From NCBI GenBank assembly GCA_947623455.1, contig OX392534.1:11294001-11358000 (forward strand): a stretch of DNA of 64,000 nt. The letters run 5' to 3'. Below are positions 11,037 to 23,323 of this stretch, piece after piece. A program made the translations under genes and the position numbers. Position 1 is the stretch's first letter. Each line of letters starts with the position of its first letter. The notes under the pieces were generated by a model, which had not been told where the DNA came from, did no database searches, and saw only the letters and a program-made list of their open reading frames with translations. The stretch comes from Mimachlamys varia. Taxonomy: Eukaryota; Mollusca; Bivalvia; Pectinida; Pectinidae.

Positions 11037-12810
11037 CATGTACGAAATATTTTACCTTACTTTGTACATTCGTTATCAGGAACAATTTAACCTCCCCTAC
11101 CTCAGCAACAATACTAAGATATGCCATATCATAATGGTAGTTTCTGCTGTGTAGTGTGGGGGCTAGTGATCGGATTGGAGTGTTCCTATGACATCCAGGC
11201 AAATAGCCCTGTAGCTGCCCTGTACATCCCTCATATTCGTCACTGCACGGCGTTACTATAATCTTAATGTTTGATCTCAATTCTTGACCAGAGTGCTGCT
11301 CCCTATCGATACTTACACCCTTACATGTTATAAAATGTTTGTGACTATTCCTATTACTTGACTAATCACAGTGCGTTTCGTTACAAATTACAGAAAATCA
11401 ATTCTACATATAATTCATTTCAAGACACTATACCATGGGGCGACATCCACGTTTTGTAAAATGCATGCGATACGATAGAAAAAGCTCAACATCAACAAAT
11501 CAGCATCATGAACTTGGGCGGCTCTCATTGATCATAGCTGATAAATGTTAAGTACCAAACAGGCAAACTACCAGAAAAGGAAATACTCCTACACGATATC
11601 AGTATATAATCCTGTTCATCAACCGATTCGAACCCCATAGTCCTCAGGGTTGTCAACAACACGAAAACGCTCCAGTTTAGAACGGTCTGGCTCCACGCAG
11701 ACCCCTAACAAAATGTCCGGTTGAACATGTTTAATTCTCAATACAAAATAACATTCAAAAAATATTTTGTATTTCATTATAAAGAAACCAATATAATCTG
11801 TAGAAGACTTCGGAAAAGAATTGGCTGAGTTAGATTCAAAATCATTAGATCAATCTTAAATGATGGAACGCTAAATAAAAAACCCACATCAACACCAGAA
11901 CAAATCAAGAACATAATACCTGTTGAGCCAAATGTCTAAACCACACAGAACAATTTGCTCACAAGGCTTGTATATGTCAGCATAATCTGCGCAAACGATA
12001 TTCCATAACCTGAATACGGACTGACCAAGTCCTGTTTAATAACGTTAACAATCTACCTATATTCGAGTGCCAAACACACAGTAATGGCGCTACTGTTTAC
12101 TGTCGCCTAGTACCCACTAATGGTAGGTATGTAGATCTGCCAGGCTTGTACTGGATAATAAACCTTCACAATAGTCATGTTATTGTTGTTTCAGTACATT
12201 CCCCACCCAACAAAACCATAATAAAAAAACTTCCCACAACTATTCTTAGTCTCAGATAGGGTAACGCTGTCATATTTCACACCAAACTTAAGGAACGTCT
12301 TTGTTCGCGACTACAAGAGATTTCTGCTCAAACACGATAAACGGAAATGTACATTTTTATGGATTTAAATCGTTTGGGGTAAATGCTTGTAAAACACACC
12401 AAAAGCCACGACAAAGGAAAATTATGGATATCATTAAGTTCCAAGAGATGATAAAGTTCCCAGCGAACAGCATTTTTGTGGAATTCGCTGTTAAGAATAT
12501 CCAGCCTACAATGTAAGTAAACACTACTACTAAATGAAAATAAAATTGCGCTCCTTTTCTGACAGACTTCTTCTGTTCATTTCCATGTAAAACCGAGTTA
12601 ATTGACGAGTTTATCAAGGCTTGTATCAAACGTGAGCGAAAATCCTCCAATTTCACATTCAGATATATCAACGAAATGCCGTCTTTCAATTATTCAAAAT
12701 GTATTCCACACTGTAATCATCCTGCTAATATATATTTACTAAACTTGAAACATATTTGCCTACAATACATGCATAACCAATAGAGACGGCTTACTATTTG
12801 GCTGTGAGAT
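11037..12810. other. Intron of gene A, nothing recognised
   Basis: Starts where the mariner match breaks off. Open frames at 11100-11280 and 12300-12690 have no family signature and overlap on both strands, so I treat them as chance. Confidence 0.4.
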
Positions 12811-12814
12811 CAAC

Positions 12815-12895
12815 GGTACGATTTTAAATAAGATATGATCGTGAACTTTCTCTATTTTGTTAGTATCACCCCTGCTTTCTTAAATACGGTGCTTA
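12815..12895 (+). mobile_element. Short diverged fragment of the retroelement family
   Basis: 'atgatcgtgaactttctct' followed by 'gttagtatcacccctgcttt' lines up with 'cgatcgtgaactttccctt' and 'gatagtaacacccatgcttc' in the copy at 14730-14770. The match is short and could be questioned. Confidence 0.4.
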
Positions 12896-14400
12896 CACAT
12901 TGACAATTAATCAATTACATGATGGAAAAATGCAATTTACTTGTAGGAGGGTCGACTTGTTTGATTCAGTCATCTCTTCCGGTAGTCTCCATTTGCAAGC
13001 ATTTATTTTTATTTACATTTGACCCTTATTTACACAACATCGATCATACAAAAAGCGTTAACCACTCTAGTCCTATATTCATTGTACTTTCAAGGGTCAC
13101 AATAACAATATCAATATTTTCTCTGTTTTACCGAGTTTTATCGAGTTTTACCGAGTTTTATCGATTGCCATTTGGAAATATTGTTTTGTTAACGCTTTTT
13201 TACGATCGGTACATAATTATGTTTCTGAGGAGTGCCAACGCCAACAATAAACTTACAACCTAACAAACGGGCCATCATTTTTGTCACTCAAGATATGAAA
13301 TTGATCTACATCCCTTGGAAGCGCCAATGTAGACAGGTTACTTGTAGGACAGTATAAGATCGAGACCAATTAAGTCACTGTAAACAACTGTTACATAAAC
13401 ATCGTTTTTGTTCATGAACCATTGGCAACAGCAACACATGAAATATATCGCTGAATACTTCATTATTAGTATGAATTTACGCTCAATTAGCAATGAATAT
13501 GCCCGTACCACAATGAACAAAACACATAGAAATAATCTACAATGGTCGGACCTAGTTTCAGTTTAGGTCGGATCACTTATTATTGTTTTTCACTTGGAAA
13601 TGAAAACGTGAAAGAAATAGTTTACATGATGCATCACTCAATCGATTCAGATTTAAAATAGCTGATTACCATTTTACCATATATACTTCATTGGGAAGAT
13701 GAAAATTAAAAACTGGACGCTAGGTACATTGTACTCGAATAGAAGGCAGCATATTCAACAAATACCAATATAATGTATATGCAACATGTAAAACGATCTA
13801 CAAAAGTATACTGAATCTCCTGGGTATGCCATCACAAGACACTTTAAAATGGGGTTATGTTTGTGCTGATTAGAACATGGCAGATATTGTACCAGTGGGT
13901 TAAGTTAATTCAAACAAATAATAGGCAATTAAATGTATGAAAAACTTTTGTGAGACCATGAAGTGATACGATATATATTGTTTAGCTTAATCGGGCTTAC
14001 TCGTTTAATACATGTAAGAGATAAACTGAAGAAATAGTCTCCCAGATAAACCAGATTTGGGAAAGGTGTAGTTAATTAATGTAGCAAATAAATAATGCAC
14101 TACTCCTTTGGAGACGAACAACCGACAGATATAATTTTAAATATAAACAGAGAAAAGTCATTTTTACCAGCACAATTCTTCTAGAATCAATAGAGAAATA
14201 CACACTAAATTATCACAATTAGTGTCAACATTAGTATACTACATAACATGCACTAATCACTGGAAACAAAAATGATAATAAAATGCATTAAAACATTTCA
14301 TTTGTATACATCTTCTTTACACCCTTTTGCCATTTTTCAGTTTTAATATTTACCCGTGGTATTTAAGAGCAGAAAGCAGGAAAACCTTATGAGTTGGCAT
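12896..14400. other. Intron of gene A, nothing recognised
   Basis: AT-rich. A small repeat of 'ttttaccgagttttatcgag' lies at 13127-13163. The ORF at 12919-13263 is hydrophobic and low-complexity, without a recognisable domain. Confidence 0.4.
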
Positions 14401-14404
14401 TCGA

Positions 14405-15075
14405 ATGAGAACATACTTTGCCCTACTTTTGGCTGACTTGTTTTTGTTTGCATACGAAGCTCAATTTGTCGAGGGGCTTATAAGGAAGGGTAACAAAACC
14501 CTTGTCAAATCTTTTAATTTCACTTTCAGGTTAATCGAGGATGTGTTGTCTATAAACAACAAGAAGTTTGCTGTTCTAGTCGATCGTATATACACTACTG
14601 AACTTGAAATTAATGACGCAAGAGACTCTCCTACATAAGCTTCCTTCCTCGTTCTTTACCTAAACTATGACCAACACGGGCTGCTTACTTCTAAGCTTTA
14701 TGATAAACATGACGATTTCGATTTTGCGATCGTGAACTTTCCCTTCTTGATAGTAACACCCATGCTTCCCCATCCTGTCGGGTTTACATGTTGCAGTTGA
14801 TTCGTTATTCTAGGGCTTGCTCTGGATATTGAGACTTTCGCGATGTCAGCTGCTGACGAACAAACTAACGGCACATGGATTCGAGAGATGCAGTTGTTGT
14901 AGACTATGGGCAAATTTAATGGTCGCAATCTTGGTCTCATTGAGAAATATTCTGTATATTTGTGTGATATGAAAATGGACTTTTTGAGTATGCTCATAAG
15001 TGTGCTCCCTTGTTGTGATTGACAATGATGACTCGGTTTTCACTTTGAGAACATGATTTATTGAAACCTCAACCA
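14405..15075 (+). pseudogene. Decayed reverse transcriptase (retroelement), best-preserved copy of the dispersed family
   Basis: The open part contains EAQFVEGLIRKGNK, then FNFTFRLIEDVLSINN, which is the catalytic RT motif region. The usual Y-x-D-D core reads LIED, so the first metal-binding Asp is Glu. After an in-frame stop at 14636 the same frame continues with SKLYDKHDDFDFAIVNFPFL, then a shifted frame gives LQLIRYSRAC. The region up to 15075 corresponds to the C-terminal part shared by the other fragments. From the pattern I think it is a Penelope-like or related element, but only the RT palm/thumb is visible and I cannot settle the class. Dead by stops, frameshifts and the catalytic change. 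Confidence 0.75.
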
Positions 15076-16689
15076 TAACTAGTATTTCATATAAAACAAT
15101 GCCAAGTTAATTTACAGCTTCAGTCTCGGAAACCTTCATTCTGATAACACTCACCATGAACTTTAGCGTTAAGCTGCATTCTGTTTCGAATTATTGAAAA
15201 TATAAACCCCAACTGCAGTACAAAAACAAAAAACAAAAAAAAAAACTATTTTGAAAAAAAACCCAGTTAAATGCTTATGTTTACATTTCATCTGTCTTAC
15301 CATAATCGAAAACATAATTACAACCGCAATTTAAACTAAATGTACACAAAATTTACCAGACGTTCTGTATTGTGCAATCGGCAGACCAGCCTATTGGCCT
15401 ATTGGCGCTTGCTCCGTTTCAAGCGACGGAAACTTTTCACGTGCTTACTCCTGTAACCGAGACCTTGAAACATAACAGCTTCCATAAAAATGATTTGATC
15501 ATGAATTAGCTGGAATTTTTCCCTCTTTTGCACTGTTCTGTTCTAAATGACCTTCGAATAACAATTGAAGTAATTGCCGTTATAAATGACATCGTGTATT
15601 TATGATATCACGCGGCGGAGGCATATCCGTCGGTAGACGGCTGATATATAACATTGTGTTGTACAAGAAGACGAATGCATACAGTTTATGGTCGACTTCA
15701 CTGATGATAGATGGACTGATCGTCATTCTCTCTATAATAATTTTAACATTATTTCGGACGAAAGGCCTACTGCACCTTTCCGATAATCAGGGAGTGGGAC
15801 CCCCTACACGTCGGACAGTGAGTGATTTAAAGCTCATGCAATATGTGCCTGTGGTGACGACGTTTCATTTTGAATGTTTCGAAAAGTTCTTTCGATTTTT
15901 TCCAAAAAGTGATACAATGCTGTTCTTTAATGCAAGTGAATTAAGCCAAGACGGTATCTGTTACTTCATGTCCAAAGGAGATTTAGACTTGTTATAATAT
16001 TGATACTCATCTCACATTCGTTTTCACTCTTGTTTCGGTTCATAGCCCTATGGACCGAAATGGAACATACTAGGTTGATGTATATAGATAGACTGCAGCA
16101 CAAATGTTAATAATGTGTTTTGTAATGGGATGCAGTAAGTACATTGCTGTCATAATATGTGTTTTCAATAGATTTTTCAGTTTTGAAATATGAAAAATCA
16201 ATGTTTAACCTTACACTCAAATTTGCCGTATGACCTTGCAATACCTTTGCTGTTCCTATTGTATCTAGAACAATAGAATGAGCAGTTTTATATCTAGTGT
16301 AATTAGATACACGGTACAACAGTCAAAGAGGCTTGGCCTATATAACTGGGAAACTGTTTTATGGTGCGAATTGTACTATTCCCTCTTGGGAACCATCGTT
16401 TGTTTGAGAAGAAAAGAGATCAATATTTGACACAAGCTGGTGCTAGAGTAACCTTTAATCTATGGTTTTGACAGCCTACTCCATTAACTTGTATTGTTAA
16501 GTCGGTGTAAGCACCATTTAGTCTACAATACCTAGTATCGTTAATGTTTATTCTCCCATTATCACAAAAAAGCCGTTACACATCCTACGCAAATCCACCA
16601 TTTACAAATACTGGACGCAGCTTTATATTGAGGGAGCTCATTATCATATTGTAGAAGGCTCTAAAACCTGTAAAATAGGTTGCTGTTTA

Positions 16690-17155
16690 CATGTCACAGT
16701 AAATTCCTTATTGTAGGGCTTGCTCTAAATATCGAGATTTTCGTGATAGATGTCGGCTGCTAACAAACAAACGCACGGCATAGGGATTCGAGAGATGTAG
16801 GTTGATGAAGAACTATGGGCAAGTTTTATGGTCACCATCTCAGTTTCATTGAGACATATTCTGTATCCTTGTATGATTGTATGAGAGTGAACTGTATCCT
16901 TGTATGATTGTATGAGAATGAACGGCGTTGACTATGTTTATTAGTGTGCTTAGCTGTTGTGATTGGAAATGCTTCCTCAGTTTTTTCTTTTCTTGACTTA
17001 GATATACATGGCGGTTGTAGTCGATGAAACAGAAAACGCTTACGCTTCTGGAATATCTGGTCTTATCTTCTGGTACTTTTTTAATGGTCCCCATGTAAAT
17101 CTTTCCTTTGTTCATCAATTTCAGTGTCTAGGTTAATCGATTTTGAATTTGGATA
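16690..17155 (+). mobile_element. 5'-truncated retroelement copy
   Basis: Starts in 'agggcttgctctaaatatcg' (the RT C-terminal coding part) and runs through 'gagacatattctgtatcctt', 'cttttttaatggtccccatg' and 'gttaatcgattttgaatttg'. It stops shortly before the usual 3' end. Reading frames are disrupted. A small internal duplication (tgtatccttgtatgattgta twice) lies at 16863-16918. Confidence 0.75.
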
Positions 17156-17187
17156 ATAATTTTGATAGAAATTTCACATAATTATGA

Positions 17188-17530
17188 CATCGTTAATTTA
17201 ATTGGCTCGTGATCGAAGGGTTGCGAGTCCGAGTCCCGGTCACGGCACTTGTATTGTATCCTTCAGCAAGATACTTTACACCTATTGTTCCAGTCTACTC
17301 AGCTGTAAATGAGTACGTGGTTGTGCAGTGATAGAAATTGCAGAATGCAAGCTGTGAGCGCAGAATTGGCAACACCGGCTGTATGCTCCCCAGGGAGTTG
17401 AGAATGATATTGACTGGTTGCTAATGCCCTATTACCACGGATAATAATTTGTGAACTGCTTTGAGGTGACATTTAAGCTGTGATAAAGCGGTATATAGGA
17501 ACCTCGAATTATGATTATTATTATTAGTCT
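17188..17530 (+). mobile_element. SINE with tRNA-like head and ATT-rich tail
   Basis: The head ggctcgtgatcgaaggg and gttgcgagtccgagtcccgg resemble the D-to-T-arm part of a tRNA with a pol III B box (GNGAGTCC form). A central block (ttacacctattgttccagtc, actcagctgtaaatgagtac) resembles conserved SINE core domains of metazoans. The 3' end reads gataaagcggtatatagg and then attattattatta, a typical short-repeat tail. No coding capacity. The A box is incomplete, so the copy is probably 5'-truncated. Confidence 0.7.
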
Positions 17531-17759
17531 TTCCATCCGATTTATGATTACGATTATTATAATAAGTACTGATTATATAAAAAAAAAAGAACCAAAAACT
17601 CAAAAACAAGATACTGGATCACAAGCTGAACAAAAACAAGGAGCAATAATTGTGCGAGTGGTCTGGACCCAAGATATTTTCTTGACAGTCTTACCTAAGT
17701 GGCGTTTTAGTTTGGTAAATAGTGAGGAACCGTTTTTGATAAATATAAAGCTACGAACT

Positions 17760-18450
17760 AACGATGAATGACTCCATTCACTTGTACAACCTAACATGTA
17801 GTCAGTGTCCTCCTACTCAATTCATTGTTATGACCTAACCAGTTTAATGCTACCCTGTTGACTGGTTCAAGTTAACGTGTACTACGCAAATATGACCACT
17901 GCTCCATTCACTATTAAAGCCACAACTCTATTTGAGTCATGTATCTCTGTTCTCCGCCACACCCAACCCTCCGATGGTAATAACCAACAAGCATTGCTTG
18001 TCCACAACGCACTTACAATGACGTTAACGTGTACTATGCAAATATGACCACTGCTCTATTAAAGCCGAACATGTATCTCATAACTCTATTATAAGTCATG
18101 TATATCTGTTCACAACTTTATCCACTAGTTCAACTGTATACGCTGAACATAACCTGGTTCAGAGTTACGAACGTGGCAAGGTAGCTTTACTTACTGTTAC
18201 GAGCTAAACCTCTGCTTACTGTAACAATCCTACATGTGTCACGTAACTTTACTGTTACGAGTAAACATAATTAACGTAGCTTTCTGTTCTTTGCAACACA
18301 TTAGTTTCAAAAGACTGTGTTCACTGTAACGAACTAACCTGTGCCGCATTATATTATCACTATTACGAGCCAACTTGTGCCATGTAACTCTATTGACTGT
18401 TACGAGTATGCATGTTTCACATATAAATCTGTTCACTGAGATTACGTGTC
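17760..18450. repeat. Degenerate tandem repeat, unit about 45 bp
   Basis: Diverged units share 'cactgttacgagctaac', 'tgtgccatgtaactctatt' and 'aaatatgaccactgctc'. Old array with no clean boundaries. The (CAA)n microsatellite at 18947-18964 lies further on. Confidence 0.55.
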
Positions 18451-19361
18451 CAACGAAACCCTTTTAACTTTACGCTAACTTGGATTATTGGCCGATTTCT
18501 GCTACAATACATGTTTTATAACGTCCCTCTTAAAACATACTTCAAACATAGTGTACGATTATACCATAGTTGTTTACTCTTAGATTTAATGAATAAGTAT
18601 CCAACAATAATCTGTGATTTTTAGATAATCTGGCAAAATGTCTTGAACTTGAAAACAAATTCCTGTACAGCCAATATTGTCTATCTATAGTTATTTCCTG
18701 AAAGTGTCAATATAAGTGAAACTACTACCGAAACCATTCAGTTCCTTTTCTTTGGTCAATTTAAACTCAATAACTCATATTTGCATTTGAATGGTATTGC
18801 TGCTATGCCCTTTTTGATAGCGTTGTCGTTGATGGGACTTTGAAGGGAACTTGATAATCATGCATTAGCGCGGATTATGAGTTTTGCTTGCAAATCTATG
18901 TCATGCAAATAAATCATAACTATCACATACAAACAATTCAGAATAAGCAACAACAACAACAACAAAATCAGTGTTTCATACAACGTTCGTTGAAAATACA
19001 AAATGTAGTTGAACAATATCTATATTCAAATCAAAGTCTGTATTATATTTTGTACATTTATAAACGTAAATCCCTCTGTCTACCTGTAATACTAGAGTAC
19101 ATTGGGATGAAATGGCGCGCTACGTTTTTGACAGCTGACTTCTCTAACTCGCCCTATTTTGGGTAGTGAGCTAATTTCAACGGTCAGAACACCGACACTC
19201 GACTATTGTACTCTTTGCTTGACAAAGGCAACAGACGTTTTCGAAAGCTCGCAAATTAAGTTTTCAATTCCTGTTTGTGTACAAAACAAACTCAGTATAT
19301 ATAAACGTAAGGGATTTGCATACTGATGGAATATGTACTCAGTTTATTTTTTTCATTGCAG
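18451..19361. other. Intron of gene A, nothing recognised
   Basis: AT-rich, with only a short (CAA)n run at 18947-18964. It ends at the polypyrimidine tract (tttatttttttcattgcag) of exon 2. Confidence 0.4.
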
Positions 19362-19405
19362 ATAACAAGAAAGGACGCCCGACGACATTCTCTTTTAGAA
19401 GGCTG
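19362..19405 (+). CDS. PLEKHG7: Gene A exon 2 (44 bp)
   Basis: Acceptor ttttcattgcag, two bases completing an Asp codon from exon 1, then NKKGRPTTFSFRRL, and donor ctg|gtatgt. It restores the phase between exon 1 and exon 3, which would otherwise not join. The same 44-bp exon with similar residues (AKKGRQSSFSLLKL) lies in gene B at 63402-63445, and that conservation is the main support for so small an exon. Confidence 0.88.
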
Positions 19406-19499
19406 GTATGTATATGTTATTACTTATTCTTTACACACTTGCATTTATTAAGCAGCATCCGATTTACATGTCAAAATAATCTTGTTTCTATGATTCACT

Positions 19500-19650
19500 T
19501 TTCTACAAAACTAGGATATTGACCTTTTCAAGGACTAGAGTATTCACCTTTTCAGGACTAAATACTTCATCTGTCTACAAGACAAGAGTATTCACCTTTC
19601 TACATGATTCGGGTATTTATTTTTTGTACAGGACTAGAGTGATTGTCGTT
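19500..19650. repeat. Degenerate tandem repeat, unit about 30 bp
   Basis: Units of the form 'ggactagagtattcacctt' with variants 'acaagagtattcaccttt'. It starts about 95 bp downstream of the exon 2 donor. Traces reappear after the MITE at 19654-19896 ('aaccagagtattaacctccc'). Confidence 0.55.
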
Positions 19651-19653
19651 CCG

Positions 19654-19896
19654 TACTGTAAAAGCCAATATATTCGCGCGTGGATTTTTTCGCTTAATCA
19701 GCCCCCAAACTGTTCGCGATGTGGAAATGTTCGCGCTGCAGTAATGCTGTTTTGCATTGTATACCTATAATACTATTACAGACAGTAGCGTTTGAATATT
19801 GTTGAATATGTTCGCGTGTGGATATTTTCGCGGAGATTTCATACCAGCGAAATAAGCGAAAAATTCCACACCGCGAAAAAAATCACTTGTACAGTA
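19654..19896. mobile_element. MITE with inverted ends (tactgta...tacagta)
   Basis: The left end is tactgtaaaagccaatatat with ttcgcgcgtggatttttt. The right end (tccacaccgcgaaaaaaatc, acttgtacagta) is its imperfect reverse complement. Internal short motifs 'ttcgcg' recur. It interrupts the degenerate array around it. Noncoding. Confidence 0.6.
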
Positions 19897-20842
19897 TTCA
19901 CCATCGTACATAACCAGAGTATTAACCTCCCTATAAATCTACCGTATTCACATTTAATCACCTTTCTTAATGGAGTAATCAACATTCAGATTTAACTAGT
20001 TTAAACTGTAATTCTCTTAATATGGTTAGAAGGATCCCTAACTGCGAGGTCAGAATACCCAAAGTCCCCTTTTCACACTGGTAGATGGCAAATAGTTATC
20101 ATTTTATTGTTTGATTTCCTTCTAATAATCTCTAATAGTCCACGTTTTGTTAACGGATATGGCGAGGATGATTCCCTGTGGTATTGGTGTGTTTTAGTAT
20201 TCAGCAACACAATTCAGTAGAATGATGATTTGTAAAAAGAAAATGACTTTTCTTTCAATCGAGGGCATCTTGTAAGGTCTGGTTTCGCAATTCTATCTTT
20301 ATATCTGCAATATAGACACCACAGAATTAGTTTTAATGTTCCATGCCTACAAACACCGCAAAACTCCTCAAGGGTTTCTTTCATAGATTGAAGTTGATAT
20401 TACACCACAATCGAGGTTCAGAACCATATTATATAACAGTATAACGTTAAGACTAAGACAATGTCCAATTAGACACTAGCCACATGTAATATTTCTGGAG
20501 ATTACAAATGAACATTTTTTGGGGTCGATAGGTTTAATTAGATACTGAAAAATCTAAACTGTATAATATTATGGAATAAAAACTGTTTTGCAATAAAGAC
20601 AAAGAGTTTCATTTATCGTGCATGCACGCAGGTGATTCTTATATCAAATATGAATACAATGATTTACGTCACAGGCTATTAAAGGAAGCTCGGAACTCAA
20701 TCACTATGAAAAGAAGTCGCATTTCCTCGGCGAAAGTGGTTTGGTTACAAGGGAAATGATGATAGATCGTGTTTATTACTTTCGCCGTAGGTAACTATGT
20801 ATTATGGAAGTAATTCCAAAGCAGAGGAAATGCCGAACACAG
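19897..20842. other. Intron of gene A, nothing recognised
   Basis: AT-rich with no supported feature. Confidence 0.4.
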
Positions 20843-20843
20843 A

Positions 20844-21114
20844 CCAGGGCCCGTATTTATGAAACCGTTCTCATGCTCAAGCATGGATTTCGTGCTCAAG
20901 CCTTATTTCTTGTTCTAGCTATAAATTATTTAAAAAATCTAACTTTGTCAAAGTTTTGGAAAACATTTTAAGAGACATGAAGCCAAAGGCTGTTTTCAAT
21001 ATTTACATTGACTTTTTGACTCTTTGACATGATTAAAGAGAGTTTCATGGAAGCTGACTCGAGCAAAGAATCCATACCCGAGCATGAGAACGGTGTCATG
21101 AATATGGGCTCTGA
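20844..21114. mobile_element. MITE with about 45-bp terminal inverted repeats
   Basis: The left end agggcccgtatttatgaaac + cgttctcatgctcaagcatg is matched on the other strand by the right end at about 21068-21113 (catacccgagcatgagaacg + gtgtcatgaatatgggctct). The interior is short and AT-rich with no ORF, so it is non-autonomous. Confidence 0.8.
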
Positions 21115-21195
21115 TCTTTATAAGATGACACCGAGAACACAACTCTTGTTGTGACTCAAAAATCTTTCACTGAAGCCATTAATGTATTGTACTGT

Positions 21196-21475
21196 CCTCA
21201 GTTGGCATTCTTATTGCCTATGAATGCCAACTGAGAGCAGTTTAACGCTTACATTTACAAATTTTAGAATCTGTTCATCCCTTAAAAAATCAATGTTTAT
21301 GCCCCGCTATGAAAGGGGGCATATAGTGCTACCCATGTACGTCCTGTCCCGTCGTGTCGCGTCCCGTTCCATGGTAACATAACCACCTTATCTAAATAAC
21401 TACTGATCCGATTGTCATCAAACTTAGCATACGTAATAAGCATAAAGAACTTATTTCATATGGGGGCATTTATGT
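21196..21475. mobile_element. Probable DNA-element remnants (cagttggcattc hairpin; gccccgctatgaaagggggc block)
   Basis: A hairpin (ctcagttggcattc...gaatgccaactgag) lies at 21198-21235, and the same half-sequence recurs at 21654-21667. At 21300-21475 'atgccccgctatgaaagggg' is followed by 'gtcccgtcgtgtcgcgtccc' and a closing 'atatgggggcatttatgtc'. I associate this pattern with common bivalve interspersed repeats. No coding capacity. Confidence 0.4.
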
Positions 21476-22688
21476 CTCACAGACAATTCTAGTTTTCAAT
21501 ACTATTTTATTTCTAAGCCTTTAGTTCAAAGGATGTATCGATCGGGTAGGCTTGTTCACTGAATAGAACAGCCATCGCCTGGGGATGGTCAGTGGTTTCC
21601 AGCATACAAATGTAGCAGTTATGACGTTTTAATAATGATGACAACAATCGGTATGAATGCCAACTGAAATTGGTTGGGTTATACATGTATAGTGACAATG
21701 CCACGCAATGGTAAATATTAAGTAATAAGTAAGAAATATGAGAATTTTTTTCTTAAACGAAATAACGTGACCAGAGGAAACAGGATGTTATTCCTATACG
21801 CGTCTTGGTTATAGTATAAAGAACAAATCTCCAACACAGTTTCAATGTAACGAAACGACCATGTTAATTGTTTTTTACGTAAACATATTATGATATATTT
21901 GAATTGGTATACTCAACAATGATGTGACTGCGGGCTATTTCTGAGTTAGTGTGTATTAACAACATACATAATCGTTATTGTTGAAGTAAACTGGAATTCC
22001 ACCTAAATAAAATCTAAGTGCATACTACGTAAAATCTTGTGCAATCGCTTCTCCAGGGAATATATGATCCCATGTAAGCCAACAGAGCGCGCGTAAACAT
22101 TTGTAAAAAATAATGGCACTTTACGCTAGATTGAGCTGGCATATGAGATAATGGATTTGGTTGTTTATTAATGCACAATGACTTTTATTTTGCAAAAAAA
22201 AACATAATAATGAAGTTGAACTAAAACTCTTGTAAATATAAAATATTTATTTGTAATAAATGTATATTTTATGTCTACTTGACCAAAAGTTGTTGACGCA
22301 TTTTGTTATTAAGTATAGTTGAAGATTAATATCAGAAAGCCTCCTTTTATATGGGTACTTTATTACTGGTTTACTGCAATTCTTATTTAGTCCCATAACG
22401 AAGTGGGGACTTATTGGTTTTACGCCATTTCTATTAAGTCCCGCAAAAGAAGTGGGGGAATGGTTTTACTCCCTTCCGCTCAAATCTGGTATGTAGGTGT
22501 GTTAAAATTACGATTCAACAAAATCGCCACCGCTTCCAAGCCTCTGATTGATCGAAATTTAAATATTTTGGTGTGTACACGTACTTCAGCACTGTTCAAA
22601 CCTAACTGCCGGGGTTTGGAGACTGTTGTAAAGGCCCCTCATTACAACTCGCACTTGATTTTATTTTTTTTTTTTCTGTTTCCTGAAG
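21476..22688. other. Intron of gene A; one possible repeat, otherwise nothing
   Basis: At about 22390-22480 'agtcccataacgaagtgggg' and 'agtcccgcaaaagaagtggg' form a short direct/inverted pair that looks like the edge of an interspersed repeat. The open frame 22403-22705 across it runs into the exon 3 boundary but has no family signature and is not spliced in. Confidence 0.35.
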
Positions 22689-22787
22689 ATAAAGACGAGG
22701 AGTAAAGAGGAGTTATCCAGACTTAGTGATGTCCTTACCAAACTGCCTCCATCTCAGTTCCAGGATAGCGATCTGGCTGCTTATAAG
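22689..22787 (+). CDS. PLEKHG7: Gene A exon 3, linker before the DH domain
   Basis: Acceptor after a long T run (ttctgtttcctgaag, 22674-22688), 33 codons in phase 0, donor aag|gtgtgt. The peptide IKTRSKEELSRLSDVLTKLP then SDLAAYK matches exon 3 of gene B (MKSRSKEALSKLEDVLAGMK) in length, phase and most residues. It is likely helical. Confidence 0.88.
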
Positions 22788-23323
22788 GTGTGTGGTCACA
22801 ATATCCTCCAGAAAGGATGCGTCATATTGTCAATTTTACGAGATGAAAAAATCGTTTTTTTTTTTAATTTATAAATAAAATCAAATGTAGATATATAGAG
22901 GATATATAGCCTCCAATGTCATGTTCGATTCGATCAAGGGGAACAACTCATACAAAAGTTCCGATGTAACGTGAACAAATTACCCTGTGTAAAACTAACC
23001 ACCATTGAAATCTACGACTGGTCACTTTCTCAAGGGCACGAATTACAGAAATATCGAGTGGGGTCATTTTTTCTACAGATGGCCATGTAAGATTTCTACT
23101 GTATTCACGGCAAAATCTTATATTTTCACTGCTCATCACAGTTTTTTTTAGATTTTGTTACCTCAACAAAACATATCCAATACAGCCATATTCAGTTACA
23201 TGCAGACTCTTCAGACACTTATTTACTACTTTTTTACCAGTGAAATATCGCAAATTATTCATTTTATAGGTTTAGAGTGATGTGTTTTACTAGTTTCTAA
23301 GCGTATTCGGCCATTTGGAATGA

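Noticed and set aside
10966..11280. Minus-strand ORF over the mariner end
   Set aside because: Antisense shadow of the transposase plus flanking sequence.
12301..12689. Open frames on both strands at one place
   Set aside because: Overlap on opposite strands, no conserved motif and AT-rich composition; likely chance.
15602..15997. 131-residue ORF with a hydrophobic stretch (LIVILSIIILTLF)
   Set aside because: No homology pattern recognised, no splice or promoter context, and no counterpart in gene B. Kept out as probable chance, though its second half is not low-complexity.
17188..17260. Functional tRNA gene
   Set aside because: Only a B-box-like part and partial arms are present, the acceptor stem cannot pair, and a SINE body with ATT tail follows.
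22403..22705. 100-residue ORF reaching exon 3 of gene A
   Set aside because: It runs across the polypyrimidine tract in a different frame from the exon and shows no domain.
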